The notes beneath the pieces are model-generated. The model was not told the origin of the DNA. It was given only the letters and a program-made list of their open reading frames with translations, and searched no databases. Made by a program: the position numbers and the translations under genes. Positions 37,996 through 46,910 of a stretch of DNA of 64,000 nt are shown one piece after another (within the stretch, counting starts at the first letter, position 1; each line of letters starts with the position of its first letter). The stretch comes from Pseudomonas petrae (GTDB lineage Bacteria > Pseudomonadota > Gammaproteobacteria > Pseudomonadales > Pseudomonadaceae), in contig NZ_JAKJXE010000008.1 of the NCBI RefSeq assembly GCF_021728295.1, positions 1 through 64,000 of the forward strand, written 5' to 3'.

Positions 37996-39006
37996 ATGCA
38001 ACCTCGTATTGCGCAAACTGCCCGTCCTGAATGGTCTGTGCTTTCTCGCCGCTTCTCCGTGGCGCCAATGATGGACTGGACGGATCGTCACTGCCGTTTC
38101 TTCCTGCGTCTGCTGTCGAAAAATGCGCTGCTTTACACCGAGATGGTCACCACCGGCGCGTTGCTCCACGGCGACACCGAGCGCTTTTTACGCCACGACG
38201 AAACGGAGCATCCGCTCGCGTTGCAGCTTGGCGGCAGCAACCCGGCCGATCTCGCGGCCAGTGCGCGTCTGGCGCAGGCGGCGGGCTTTGACGAGGTCAA
38301 CCTCAACGTTGGTTGCCCGAGCGATCGCGTGCAGAACAACATGATCGGCGCGGTGTTGATGGGGCATCCGCAGCTGGTGGCCGATTGCGTCAAAGCCATG
38401 CGCGACGCCGTGACGATTCCGGTGACGGTCAAGCACCGCATCGGCATCAACGGCCGCGACAGCTACGAGCAACTGTGTGAGTTTGTCGGCACCGTGCGCG
38501 ACGCCGGCTGCAGCAGTTTCACTGTGCATGCACGTATCGCCATTCTTGAAGGCCTGTCGCCTAAGGAAAACCGTGACATCCCGCCGCTGCGCTATGACAT
38601 CGCCGCGCAGTTGAAGCAGGATTTTCCCGAGCTGGAAATCATCCTCAACGGCGGCATCAAGACCCTGGAGCAGTGCCAGGAGCACCTGAACACCTTTGAC
38701 GGCGTGATGCTCGGTCGTGAGGCGTATCACAACCCGTACCTGCTGGCAGGCGTGGACCGCGAACTGTTCGGGAGCGACGCCCCGCAGATCACTCGCGCTG
38801 AAGCCCTGACGCTGATGCGCCCTTATGTCGAAGCGCACCTTCGCGACGGTGGCTCGATGCACCACATCACCCGCCACGTGCTGGGCCTGGGCACCGGCTT
38901 CCCCGGCGCGCGCAAGTTCAGGCAGATGCTCTCGGTAGACATTCACAAGACGGACGATCCGCTGGGGTTGCTGGATCGGGCGGGGGAGTTGCTGGAGGGG
39001 CGGTGA
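37996..39006 (+). CDS. dusA: tRNA-dihydrouridine(20/20a) synthase DusA
   Basis: 336-residue FMN flavoprotein that reduces U20/U20a in the tRNA D-loop. Motifs: SVAPMMDWTDRHCR (FMN), LYTEMVTTGA, the catalytic C107 in NVGCPSDRVQ, and GLSPKENRDIPPL, the DusA subgroup mark. The ATG at 37996 follows AGG; in-frame ATG 37978 and TTG 37972 are alternatives. The 5' end of dusA is a known integration site for genomic islands, relevant to the AT-rich insert beside it. Confidence 0.93.
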   Translation: MQPRIAQTARPEWSVLSRRFSVAPMMDWTDRHCRFFLRLLSKNALLYTEMVTTGALLHGDTERFLRHDETEHPLALQLGGSNPADLAASARLAQAAGFDEVNLNVGCPSDRVQNNMIGAVLMGHPQLVADCVKAMRDAVTIPVTVKHRIGINGRDSYEQLCEFVGTVRDAGCSSFTVHARIAILEGLSPKENRDIPPLRYDIAAQLKQDFPELEIILNGGIKTLEQCQEHLNTFDGVMLGREAYHNPYLLAGVDRELFGSDAPQITRAEALTLMRPYVEAHLRDGGSMHHITRHVLGLGTGFPGARKFRQMLSVDIHKTDDPLGLLDRAGELLEGR

Positions 39007-39073
39007 GCGGATTACGGATCCCCGATGGCGTCCGATCGCTCACTGCCCGGTTGATTGACACACCACGGACTCC

Positions 39074-39165
39074 GTAGGAGCCGGCTTGCTGGCGAACCCG
39101 TTTTGTAAACTCACATATTCATCTCTGACCCACCGCCTTCGCCAGCAAGCCGGCTCCTACTGACT
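39074..39165. repeat. REPIN (inverted REP pair)
   Basis: GTAGGAGCCGGCTTGCTGGC at 39075 faces an inverted copy ending GGCTCCTAC at about 39160, between the convergent dusA and xylH genes. Confidence 0.85.
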
Positions 39166-39197
39166 CGAGTGTGATGAAAGTCAGTGTGGTTAAGCAC

Positions 39198-40334
39198 TCA
39201 CCGCCGTCCAGCCCGTGTACTCACATCCACCCACACCGCCAGCACCAGAATGCTGCCCTTGACGATCATCTGCCAGTAGCTGTCGACATCAAGCATGGAC
39301 ATGCCGTTGTCGAGGCTGGTGATGACGAGGGCGCCCAGCAGTGCGCCGTAGACGGTGCCCGAACCGCCGCGCATGGAGGTGCCGCCGATGAAGCAGGCGG
39401 CGATGGCGTCGAGTTCGCCCATGTTGCCCGCGGACGGCGAACCGGCGGCCAGGCGGGCGGTGTTGACCAGGCCGGCGAGCGCGCACATGACGCCCATGAT
39501 GCCGAAGATCCACAACTTCACCGCCTGCACGTTGATGCCGGACAGGCGCGTGGCCTCCATGTTGCTGCCTACCGAATAAATGCGTCGGCCGAAAACGGTC
39601 TGGGTGGTGATGTAGCTGAACACCCCGAGCAGGACCAACAGCAGCAGGACCGGCACCGGAATCCCGTCATAGCTGTTCAGCGTGTAGACGAAGCCGGCAA
39701 GGACAGCGCCAATCGCCGCCACGCGCACCCCATCCCGGGCCAGCGAATGCGCGGCCAGCCCATGCAGCGCGCGGTTGCTGCGCTGACGCCAGGTCAGGAA
39801 CAGTGTCAGCGCGAAGAGCAGCACGCCGAGCACGATCCCCACCAGCGGCGGCAGGTAACCCTGACCGATGTAAACCAGCTCCGGCGACACCGGGGCGATG
39901 GTGGTGCCGCCGGTGATCCCCAGCAGAATGCCGCGAAACGCCAGCATGCCGCCCAGGCCGACGATGAACGACGGGATGCGCAGGTACGCAGTCATGCAGC
40001 CGTTGGCGAGACCGATCAACAGCCCGCAGCCGGCGACGATGCACAGATTCAGCGGCAGCGGCACGTGGTAGACCACGTCGAGAATCGCCGCCACGCCGCC
40101 GAGCAAGCCGAGCAGCGAACCCACCGACAGATCGATCTCGCCGCTGATGATCACCAGCACCATGCCGCAGGCCAGAATCCCGGTGATCGACATCTGCCGC
40201 AGCAGGTTGGACAGGTTACGCGGCGTCAGAAAGCCCCCATCGGTTTCCCAGCTGAAGAACAGCCAGATGACCGCGATGGCGATCACCAGTGCGAGCATTT
40301 TGTAGCGGGTGAACAGTTGCTTGAGCTGATTCAT
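39198..40334 (-). CDS. xylH: D-xylose ABC transporter permease
   Basis: 378-residue membrane subunit with about ten helices. It has the sugar-permease marks MSITGILACGMVLVIISGEIDLSVGS (core VIISGEIDLSVGS) and GGTSMRGGSGTVYGALLGAL. With XylG and XylF it imports xylose at high affinity. Its start overlaps the xylG stop by 4 bp, so translation is coupled. It is the last gene of a leftward xylF-xylG-xylH group. Confidence 0.92.
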   Translation of the reverse strand: MNQLKQLFTRYKMLALVIAIAVIWLFFSWETDGGFLTPRNLSNLLRQMSITGILACGMVLVIISGEIDLSVGSLLGLLGGVAAILDVVYHVPLPLNLCIVAGCGLLIGLANGCMTAYLRIPSFIVGLGGMLAFRGILLGITGGTTIAPVSPELVYIGQGYLPPLVGIVLGVLLFALTLFLTWRQRSNRALHGLAAHSLARDGVRVAAIGAVLAGFVYTLNSYDGIPVPVLLLLVLLGVFSYITTQTVFGRRIYSVGSNMEATRLSGINVQAVKLWIFGIMGVMCALAGLVNTARLAAGSPSAGNMGELDAIAACFIGGTSMRGGSGTVYGALLGALVITSLDNGMSMLDVDSYWQMIVKGSILVLAVWVDVSTRAGRR

Positions 40335-41917
40335 TGACGCGCGTCTCCCACAGCACCTGGCCGGTCGTTATTGTTTTTGTTGTGCGCAGTGTCGCCGGAC
40401 TCGCTGAGTGCCGCCGCGAGCACCTGTTCCTGGGTCAGGCCCTGATTGACGAAGTCCCCGCGCAACTGGCCATCGCCGATCACCAGCACTCGGTCGGAGA
40501 CGCCGAGCACTTCGGCCAGTTCCGACGACACCATGATGATCGACACGCCGCTGGCCGCCAGCGCGCCCATCAGTTTGTAGATCTCGTATTTGGCGCCAAC
40601 GTCCACGCCGCGGGTGGGCTCGTCGAGAATCAAAACTCGCGGCTGAGTCAGCAGCATCTTCGCCAGCACGGCTTTTTGCTGATTGCCGCCGGACAGGCTG
40701 GTGATCGGCAGGAACGGGCTCGCGGTCTTCAGGTGCATGCGCGCGATTTCTTTGTCGATGCTGCCCAGCTCGGCTTCGGCGTCGATGCGCGTCAGGTGGG
40801 CGAAGCTGTCGAGCACGGCGAGGGTGATGTTCTGGCCCACGCCCAGGTCCGGAATGATGCCCTGACGCTTGCGGTCCTCGGGAACCATGCACAGGCCCGC
40901 GCGGATTGATTTGAGCGGCGTGCGCGTGTCGATGAGCTTGCCGTCCAGCCACACTTCGCCGGTGTACCGGCCTGGATAGGCGCCGAACAGCGCCGAGACC
41001 AGTTCGGTGCGGCCGGCCCCGACCAGCCCGGCGATGCCAAGGATTTCCCCGCGCCTGAGCACGAACGAAATGTCGTCCACGCGCTTGCGCTTCGGGTTGT
41101 CGACGTCGTAGCAGGTGACGTGGCGCGCCTCGAAAATCACGTCGCCGACGGTGTGGGGTTCGGTGGGGTAGAGGTTGCTCATCTCGCGGCCGACCATCTG
41201 CGTGATGATCTTCGGGATGTCCATGTCAGCCATGGCCGTGGTCGCGATGTGCTTGCCGTCGCGGATTACTGAGATGGTGTCGCAGACGGCGGCGACTTCA
41301 TCGAGCTTGTGGGAGATGTAGACGCAGGCGACCCCCTTGGCTTTGAGCTCGCGGATGATGTCGAGCAGGACCTCGATTTCCGAGCGGGTCAGGGCAGAAG
41401 AGGGTTCGTCGAGGATCAGCAGGCGCGCCTGTTTGTTCAACGCCTTGGCGATCTCAACCAGTTGCTGATAGCCGCCGCCGTATTGCGAGACCGGCAGCGC
41501 AACGTTCATGTCCGGCACTTTCAGTTCGCGCATCAAGGCTTCGGCGCGGTAGATCATCGCCGGGTAATTCATGCGCCCGCCCGGCAGGGTCAGTTCGTGG
41601 CCCATGAAGATGTTTTCCGCCACCGACAGGTCGGGGACGAGGGTGAGTTCCTGGTGAATGATGACGATCCCGGCGGCCTCGGTTTCGCTGATGGATTGCG
41701 CCTTCAACGGCTGGCCGTCCCAGAGGATTTCACCCTCCCAGGTGCCGTGGGGGTAGACCGCCGAGAGGACTTTCATCAGCGTCGATTTGCCGGCGCCGTT
41801 CTCACCGCACAGGCCCACGCATTCGCCGGCCCGCACCTTGATGTCGATGCCGTTGAGTGCCTTGACGCCGCCGAAGGATTTGACGATGCCGTTCATTTGC
41901 AGCAGGTAATCGGACAT
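40331..41917 (-). CDS. xylG: D-xylose ABC transporter ATPase
   Basis: 528 residues with two ABC domains in tandem, as usual for monosaccharide importers. Domain 1 has Walker A GENGAGKST and Walker B LLILDEPSSAL with an unusual signature YGGGYQQLVEIA. Domain 2 has a degenerate Walker A (GLVGAGRTEL), signature LSGGNQQKAVLA and Walker B VLILDEPTRGVD. It lies 132 bp downstream of xylF, with a stem-loop between. Confidence 0.93.
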   Translation of the reverse strand: MSDYLLQMNGIVKSFGGVKALNGIDIKVRAGECVGLCGENGAGKSTLMKVLSAVYPHGTWEGEILWDGQPLKAQSISETEAAGIVIIHQELTLVPDLSVAENIFMGHELTLPGGRMNYPAMIYRAEALMRELKVPDMNVALPVSQYGGGYQQLVEIAKALNKQARLLILDEPSSALTRSEIEVLLDIIRELKAKGVACVYISHKLDEVAAVCDTISVIRDGKHIATTAMADMDIPKIITQMVGREMSNLYPTEPHTVGDVIFEARHVTCYDVDNPKRKRVDDISFVLRRGEILGIAGLVGAGRTELVSALFGAYPGRYTGEVWLDGKLIDTRTPLKSIRAGLCMVPEDRKRQGIIPDLGVGQNITLAVLDSFAHLTRIDAEAELGSIDKEIARMHLKTASPFLPITSLSGGNQQKAVLAKMLLTQPRVLILDEPTRGVDVGAKYEIYKLMGALAASGVSIIMVSSELAEVLGVSDRVLVIGDGQLRGDFVNQGLTQEQVLAAALSESGDTAHNKNNNDRPGAVGDARQ

Positions 41918-41969
41918 TTCAGGATCTCACGCAGAAGCAGAAGACGGGTGCGGCAGTGCCGTTTGCGCA

Positions 41970-42009
41970 AAACCCTGCGGCACCGAATCACGTCGGTCCC
42001 ACAGGGTTT
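41970..42009 (-). promoter_or_regulatory. stem-loop between xylF and xylG
   Basis: Arms aaaccctg (41970-41977) and cagggttt (42002-42009) can pair around a GC-rich 24-nt loop. A structure just after the binding-protein gene often protects the upstream message or limits read-through, raising binding protein over ATPase. There is no clear T-run. Confidence 0.4.
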
Positions 42010-42049
42010 GGCATTAATGCGGCGAATCAGGCCTGTTCAGCTTGATGCC

Positions 42050-43051
42050 TTACTTACCCGCGATCTGATCCTTGGTGTAGAACCCGTCCTTCTCCAGCAG
42101 ATCGATGTTGTCTTTGGTCAGCGGCGTCGGGGTCAGGAGGATGGTGTCGACCTTCTTCGCGCCGTTGTCGTACTGCGAGCTGAACTGTGGCTTTTCGTTG
42201 CGCGCCAGTTGCACTGACAGTTTCGCGGCTTCCGAGGCGATCAGTTTCAGCGGTTTGTAGACGGTCATGGTTTGCGTGCCGTCGATCACGCGCTTGACCG
42301 CAGCCAGGTCGGCGTCTTGCCCGGAGATCGGTACCTTGCCGGCCAGCTTCTGCGCGGCGAGGGCCTGAATCGCGCCGCCGGCGGTGGCGTCGTTGGAAGC
42401 GACGATGCCGTCGATCTTGTTGCTGTTCTTGGTCAGGGCGTTTTCGACGATGCTCAGGGCTTCGGTCGGGTTCCACTCCTTGACCCATTGCTGGCCGACA
42501 ATCTTGATGTCGCCCTTGTCGATGGCCGGCTGCAGCACTTTCATCTGGCCTTCGCGCAGGACCTTGGCGTTGTTGTCGGTGGGGGCGCCGCCGAGCAGGA
42601 AGTAATTGCCTTTCGGGGCCGCCTTGAGCACGCCGGCCGCCTGCATTTCGCCGACTTTTTCGTTATCGAAGGAGATGTAGGCGTCGATGTCGGCGTTGAG
42701 GATCAGCCGGTCGTAGGACACCACTTTGATGCCGGCCTTCTTGGCTTCGGCGACGGCGTTGGTCAGCACGGTGGCGTTGAACGGCACGATGACGATGACA
42801 TCGACGCCACGGGAGATCAGGTTTTCGATCTGGGAGATCTGCTTCTGCTCGTTGGCGTCAGCGGACTGCACGTACACCTTGGCGTCCATTTTTTCTGCCG
42901 CCGCGACGAAGTAGTCGCGGTCTCGGGACCAGCGTTCCAGGCGCAGGTCGTCGATGGAAAAGCCGATTTTCGGATGGGCAGAATCGGCCATGACAGGCAG
43001 GCTGAGCAGGGCCAGGGCACTGGCGAGCAGGGTGGTCTTGAAACTCTTCAT
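42050..43051 (-). CDS. xylF: D-xylose-binding periplasmic protein
   Basis: 333 residues: signal peptide (FKTTLLASALALLSLPVMA) and a type I periplasmic-binding fold. Family marks are IGFSIDDLRLERWSRDRDYF, whose core DDLRLERW lines the sugar site, and VASNDATAGGAIQALAAQ. It delivers xylose to XylGH. AGGA lies 8 bp before the ATG. It is separated from the upstream xylA gene by about 185 bp containing a REP-like copy. Confidence 0.93.
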   Translation of the reverse strand: MKSFKTTLLASALALLSLPVMADSAHPKIGFSIDDLRLERWSRDRDYFVAAAEKMDAKVYVQSADANEQKQISQIENLISRGVDVIVIVPFNATVLTNAVAEAKKAGIKVVSYDRLILNADIDAYISFDNEKVGEMQAAGVLKAAPKGNYFLLGGAPTDNNAKVLREGQMKVLQPAIDKGDIKIVGQQWVKEWNPTEALSIVENALTKNSNKIDGIVASNDATAGGAIQALAAQKLAGKVPISGQDADLAAVKRVIDGTQTMTVYKPLKLIASEAAKLSVQLARNEKPQFSSQYDNGAKKVDTILLTPTPLTKDNIDLLEKDGFYTKDQIAGK

Positions 43052-43167
43052 GGGGTTGCGTCCTGTTATTTTTGTTTAGAGACACTGTCCGAGCGTGTAC
43101 CGGTGGAACTGTCGAGACTGGCCGCGCGCCGCGAGCGGGGAATTGTCGTGAGAATGTAACCGGCCTC

Positions 43168-43222
43168 AATGTGCAGTAGGACCGGCGGACGTTAGTAGGA
43201 CCGGCTTTAGCCGGGAAGCTTT
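43168..43222. repeat. REP-like copies of the GTAGGACCGG family
   Basis: Two adjacent starts, GTAGGACCGGCGGACGTTA and GTAGGACCGGCTTTAGCCGGGAA, of the third REP type in this window. The same type occurs inverted near 6450-6560. It sits between xylA and xylF. Confidence 0.65.
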
Positions 43223-43236
43223 GCGATCATCACCTG

Positions 43237-44553
43237 TCACGGATAAATAAACCGGTTCACCACGCCCTCGAGCATTTCTTGCCGACCACTCACGGCTTGC
43301 GGGTTGAGTTCGTTGTCCAGCGCGTGCTGCGCCAGGGAATCCAGGCTGAAATCCCCCGGCAATACGGCGCGCCCGAACGGTTGGTCCCAGCCGGCGTAGC
43401 GCTGGTCCTTGAACGCTTGCAGCTTATCGTCCTGAATCATCGCAGCAGCCCGTTCCAGCTACAGCGCGAGCACGTCCATGGCCGCGACGTGGCCGTAGAA
43501 CAGGTCGATTTCGTCCAGGCTCTGCCGGCGCACTTTGGAATCGAAGTTGTAGCCGCCGTTCTTGAAACCGCCCGCCTTGAGGATCTCGTAGGTGGCCAGG
43601 GTCAGCTCTTCGACGCTGTTGGGAAACTGGTCGGTGTCCCAGCCGTTCTGCGGATCGCCACGGTTGGCGTCGATGCTGCCGAAGATGCCGAGGGACGCTG
43701 CCGTGGCAATTTCATGGTGAAAACTGTGGCCGGCGAGGGTGGCGTGGTTGGCCTCGATATTGACCTTGATCTCCTTCTCCAGACCGAACTGATGCAGAAA
43801 GCCGAACACCGTGGCCGTGTCGTAATCGTATTGGTGCTTGGTTGGCTCCTGGGGCTTGGGCTCGATCAGCAGGTCGCCGGTAAAACCGATCTTGTGTTTG
43901 TGCTCGACCACCATGCGCATGAAGCGGCCCAGTTGCTCGCGTTCGCGCGCAAGGTCGGTGTTGAGCAGCGTTTCGTACCCCTCGCGGCCACCCCACAGCA
44001 CGTAGTTCGAGCCCCTGAGCCGTTGGGTCGCGTTCATCGCGCTGCACACTTGGGCGGCGGCGAAGGCGAACACTTCCGGGTCCGGATTACTCGCCGCGCC
44101 GGCAGCGAAGCGCGGGTTGCTGAAGCAGTTGGCGGTGCCCCACAGCAGCTGAATGCCGCTCTGTTCCTGATGGCGCTCCAGTTCGTCGACCATCTGCGCG
44201 AAGTTATGGCTGTACTCCTTGAGGCTCGCGCCTTCGGGGGCGACATCGGTGTCGTGGAAGCTGTAGTAGTCGATGCCCAGCTTGGAGAAGAATTCGAACG
44301 CCGCATCGGCCTTCAACCGCGCCAGTTCCATGGCGTCTCCCGGTTTGACCCATGGCCGCTTGAAGGTGCCGACGCCGAACATGTCGGCGCCCGGCCAGAC
44401 GAAGGTGTGCCAGTAGCACGCGGCCATCCGCAGGTGTTCGCGCATGGGCTTGCCGAGGATGATCTTGTTGGCGTCGTAATGGCGGAAGGCGAGGGGCGAC
44501 TCGCTGCCGGGGCCTTCGTAGCGAATGGTGTCGACATCGGGGAAGCAGGGCAT
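43237..44553 (-). pseudogene. xylA: xylose isomerase gene with one in-frame amber codon
   Basis: A 438-residue xylose isomerase frame (E. coli XylA is 440) interrupted only by TAG at 43459-43461, codon 365. The frame resumes as LERAAAMIQDDKL and runs to the proper C-terminus VSGRQEMLEGVVNRFIYP, so this is a nonsense change, not a frameshift. The 364-residue product keeps the catalytic part: YSFHDTD (active-site His and Asp), EPKPQEPTKHQYD, the EANHATLAGH metal ligands and GYNFDSKVRRQ. It loses the C-terminal arm that wraps the neighbouring subunit. ATG 44553 follows AAGGA. Activity is doubtful. It may be a true mutation or a sequencing error. Confidence 0.85.
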
Positions 44554-44634
44554 CGGGGTTTCCTTCTTGTTCTTCACGTTTTTTGTTCTTGGCTGTTCCC
44601 GATACTAGCAACGGCCCCGTCCGCGCCGATTGCG

Positions 44635-44661
44635 AAAATCACCAACTCGGTGTTCGATTTT
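44635..44661. promoter_or_regulatory. candidate XylR operator
   Basis: An imperfect palindrome AAAATC-N15-GATTTT with inner CACC/GGTG half-symmetry lies in the divergent xylA-xylR spacer, where AraC-type XylR would bind. The identification rests on symmetry and position. Confidence 0.45.
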
Positions 44662-44729
44662 GAGTATTGAGATTCCCCCGGCGCAGGCCTAGTCTGTGCC
44701 GACTCGCTTCACAGGCCCGGGGAACAATA

Positions 44730-45917
44730 ATGAAAACCGTCCCGCCCGCTCACCGCATCGCGCTGCTGTTCAACGGCGGCAAGATCTATGACCGCGGCAT
44801 CATCACCGGCATCGGCAATTACCTGAGCAGCACCCGTGCCTCCTGGGACCTGTTTCTGGAAGAAGACTTTCTCTGCCGCCTGAAAGGCATCGAGCGCTGG
44901 CAGGGCGACGGCATCATTGCCGACTTCGACGATCCGCTGATCGGCGAGGCGCTGGCCGGAAGCACCTTGCCGGTGGTGGCCGTGGGCGGGTCCTACGAGG
45001 ACGAGCGGGCCTATCCGAAGCACATTCCCTACGTTGCGACCGACAATTTCGCGCTGATCAAGCTGGCGTACGATCACCTGATCGAGGCCGGTCTGACGCG
45101 TTTCGCCTGTTTCAGCCTGCCGGAAGCGCAAAGCAATCGCTGGGCCCAGGAGCGTGAGAAAGCCTTCCGCCGGCTGTTGCAGCGCGACGGTTTGCACGGA
45201 GAGGTCTATCGCGGCCTGAGCACCAGCGCGCCGTTGTGGGACAGCGCCGTCGAACAACAGATCACCTGGCTGCAAAGCCTGCCCAAACCCATCGGCATCA
45301 TCGCCGTCAGCGACGCCCGTGCGCGGCAGTTGCTGCAGGCGTGCCTGACGGCGGGCATTGCAGTGCCTGAGCAGGTGGCGCTGATCGGCATCGACAACGA
45401 CCCGCTGACCCGCACCCTGACGCGGGTGCCGCTCAGTTCGGTGACTCAGGGTACTCAACTGATGGGGCGCACGGCGGCGCAGTTGCTGCACCAGATGCTG
45501 CACGGCATGCCCTCGACCACTCGCCAGATTCTCGTGCCGCCCGAGGCCATCAACGTTCAGGCCTCCAGCCTGCATCAGCCTCTTGGCAACCCTTATGTCA
45601 TGCAGGCGCTGCACTTCATTCGCCAGTACGCGTGCCAGGGCATCAAAACCGCCCAGGTCGCGGGCTACGTCGGCATTTCCCGTTCTTCGCTGGAATCACA
45701 CTTTCGCAAGGCGCGCGGCTGCAGCGTGCATGATGAAATTCTGAACTTCAAACTGACCGCCGCCGCTTCAGGGCTGAAACACGGTGACGCGGCGATCGCC
45801 GACATCGCGCAAAACTGCGGCTTCAAGTCCGCGCAATACCTGCACACGGTGTTCCGCCGGGAGTTCGGCTGCACCCCTCGCGAATATCAGCAGGGCGAGG
45901 CAGCACCCATTCATTAA
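44730..45917 (+). CDS. xylR: xylose-responsive AraC-family regulator
   Basis: 395 residues (E. coli XylR 392). The N-terminal two-thirds is a LacI/periplasmic-binding-like sugar sensor (HRIALLFNGGKIYDRGI, VPLSSVTQGTQLMGRTAA). The C-terminal ~100 residues hold two AraC helix-turn-helix units (KTAQVAGYVGISRSSLESHF and AIADIAQNCGFKSAQYLHTVF, the latter's core CGFKSAQYLHTVF). It activates xylose genes on binding xylose. It is divergent from xylA with the operator candidate between. ATG 44730 follows GGGGAA. Confidence 0.92.
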   Translation: MKTVPPAHRIALLFNGGKIYDRGIITGIGNYLSSTRASWDLFLEEDFLCRLKGIERWQGDGIIADFDDPLIGEALAGSTLPVVAVGGSYEDERAYPKHIPYVATDNFALIKLAYDHLIEAGLTRFACFSLPEAQSNRWAQEREKAFRRLLQRDGLHGEVYRGLSTSAPLWDSAVEQQITWLQSLPKPIGIIAVSDARARQLLQACLTAGIAVPEQVALIGIDNDPLTRTLTRVPLSSVTQGTQLMGRTAAQLLHQMLHGMPSTTRQILVPPEAINVQASSLHQPLGNPYVMQALHFIRQYACQGIKTAQVAGYVGISRSSLESHFRKARGCSVHDEILNFKLTAAASGLKHGDAAIADIAQNCGFKSAQYLHTVFRREFGCTPREYQQGEAAPIH

Positions 45918-45983
45918 TTTGCTTCAGGGCGTCCCGTCTGGGGCGCGTCCGTCATAACAACGACAACATCACAGGAGTCATCG

Positions 45984-46910
45984 ATGCATCCAATTCGTTT
46001 AGGGCTGGTGGGTTACGGCAAGATCGCCCAGGACCAGCACGTGCCGGCGATCCGAGCCAGTGACCGGTTTGAGCTGGTGGCCGTGGCGACGCTGGGTCAG
46101 CACTGTCCGGGCGTGCCCAATTTCAGCTCGCTGGCTGAGCTGCTGGCGCAAGGACCGGCGGTGGACGCCATCGCGTTTTGCACGCCGCCTCAGGGGCGTT
46201 TTGCGCTGGTTGAAGAGGCGCTGAAGGCCGGCAAACACGTGCTGGTGGAAAAACCGCCGTGCTCGACCCTGGGCGAAGCGCTTGCCCTGATCGACGAGGT
46301 CAACGCAGCGGGCGTCAGCGGCCTGTTCGCCTGGCATTCCCGCTTCGCCCCGGGGGTGAGCAACGCGGCGCAATGGCTGCAGGGCAAGATCCTTAAGCAG
46401 GTGCGGATTGACTGGAAAGAGCAGGTGCGCAAATGGCACCCGGGCCAGGCTTGGATCTGGCAGGCGGGTGGGCTGGGTGTGTTCGATCCGGGGATCAACG
46501 CGTTGTCGATCGTGACCGAATTGCTGCCCCGCGCGCTGTTCGTCGAGTCTGCCAATCTGAGCGTGCCGAGCAACTGCCAGTCGCCCATCGCAGCGTCGTT
46601 GCAGATGCGCGCAGGTCGGGACGTGCAGGTGATTGCCGAACTGGATTTCGACCACAGCGTCAACGAGCAGTGGAGCATCGAGTTGCACTGCAATGAAGGC
46701 GTGATGCGCCTGGACGCGGGGGGCGCGCAGGTCAGCATTGACGGCGTGGCGCAGACCGTATCGGAGGAGGGCGAGTACCCGGCCATGTACGGGCACTTCG
46801 CGCGACTGATCGACGCGGGTAAAAGCGATCTGGACCTGCAACCGCTGCGCATCGTCGCCGACAGTTTTTTTGTCGGCAGCAAGGAGACGGTGGCTGCTTT
46901 CTACGAATAA
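45984..46910 (+). CDS. Gfo/Idh/MocA oxidoreductase, D-galactose 1-dehydrogenase-like
   Basis: 308 residues: N-terminal Rossmann domain (LGLVGYGKIAQDQHVPAI), the substrate-side motif VLVEKPPCSTLGEA with the usual EKP Lys, and the C-terminal sheet domain with WHPGQAWIWQAGGLGVFDPG. The last motif and overall length match what I recall of the P. fluorescens D-galactose dehydrogenase, which also oxidises L-arabinose. AGGAG is 7 bp before the ATG. It follows xylR by 66 bp, so it may be co-expressed. In this strain it could provide an oxidative route for aldoses; substrate not determinable here. Confidence 0.8.
   Translation: MHPIRLGLVGYGKIAQDQHVPAIRASDRFELVAVATLGQHCPGVPNFSSLAELLAQGPAVDAIAFCTPPQGRFALVEEALKAGKHVLVEKPPCSTLGEALALIDEVNAAGVSGLFAWHSRFAPGVSNAAQWLQGKILKQVRIDWKEQVRKWHPGQAWIWQAGGLGVFDPGINALSIVTELLPRALFVESANLSVPSNCQSPIAASLQMRAGRDVQVIAELDFDHSVNEQWSIELHCNEGVMRLDAGGAQVSIDGVAQTVSEEGEYPAMYGHFARLIDAGKSDLDLQPLRIVADSFFVGSKETVAAFYE

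Noticed and set aside
3549..43461. Amber codon reassignment
   Set aside because: Several intact genes end normally at TAG, so a genome-wide reassignment is not supported.
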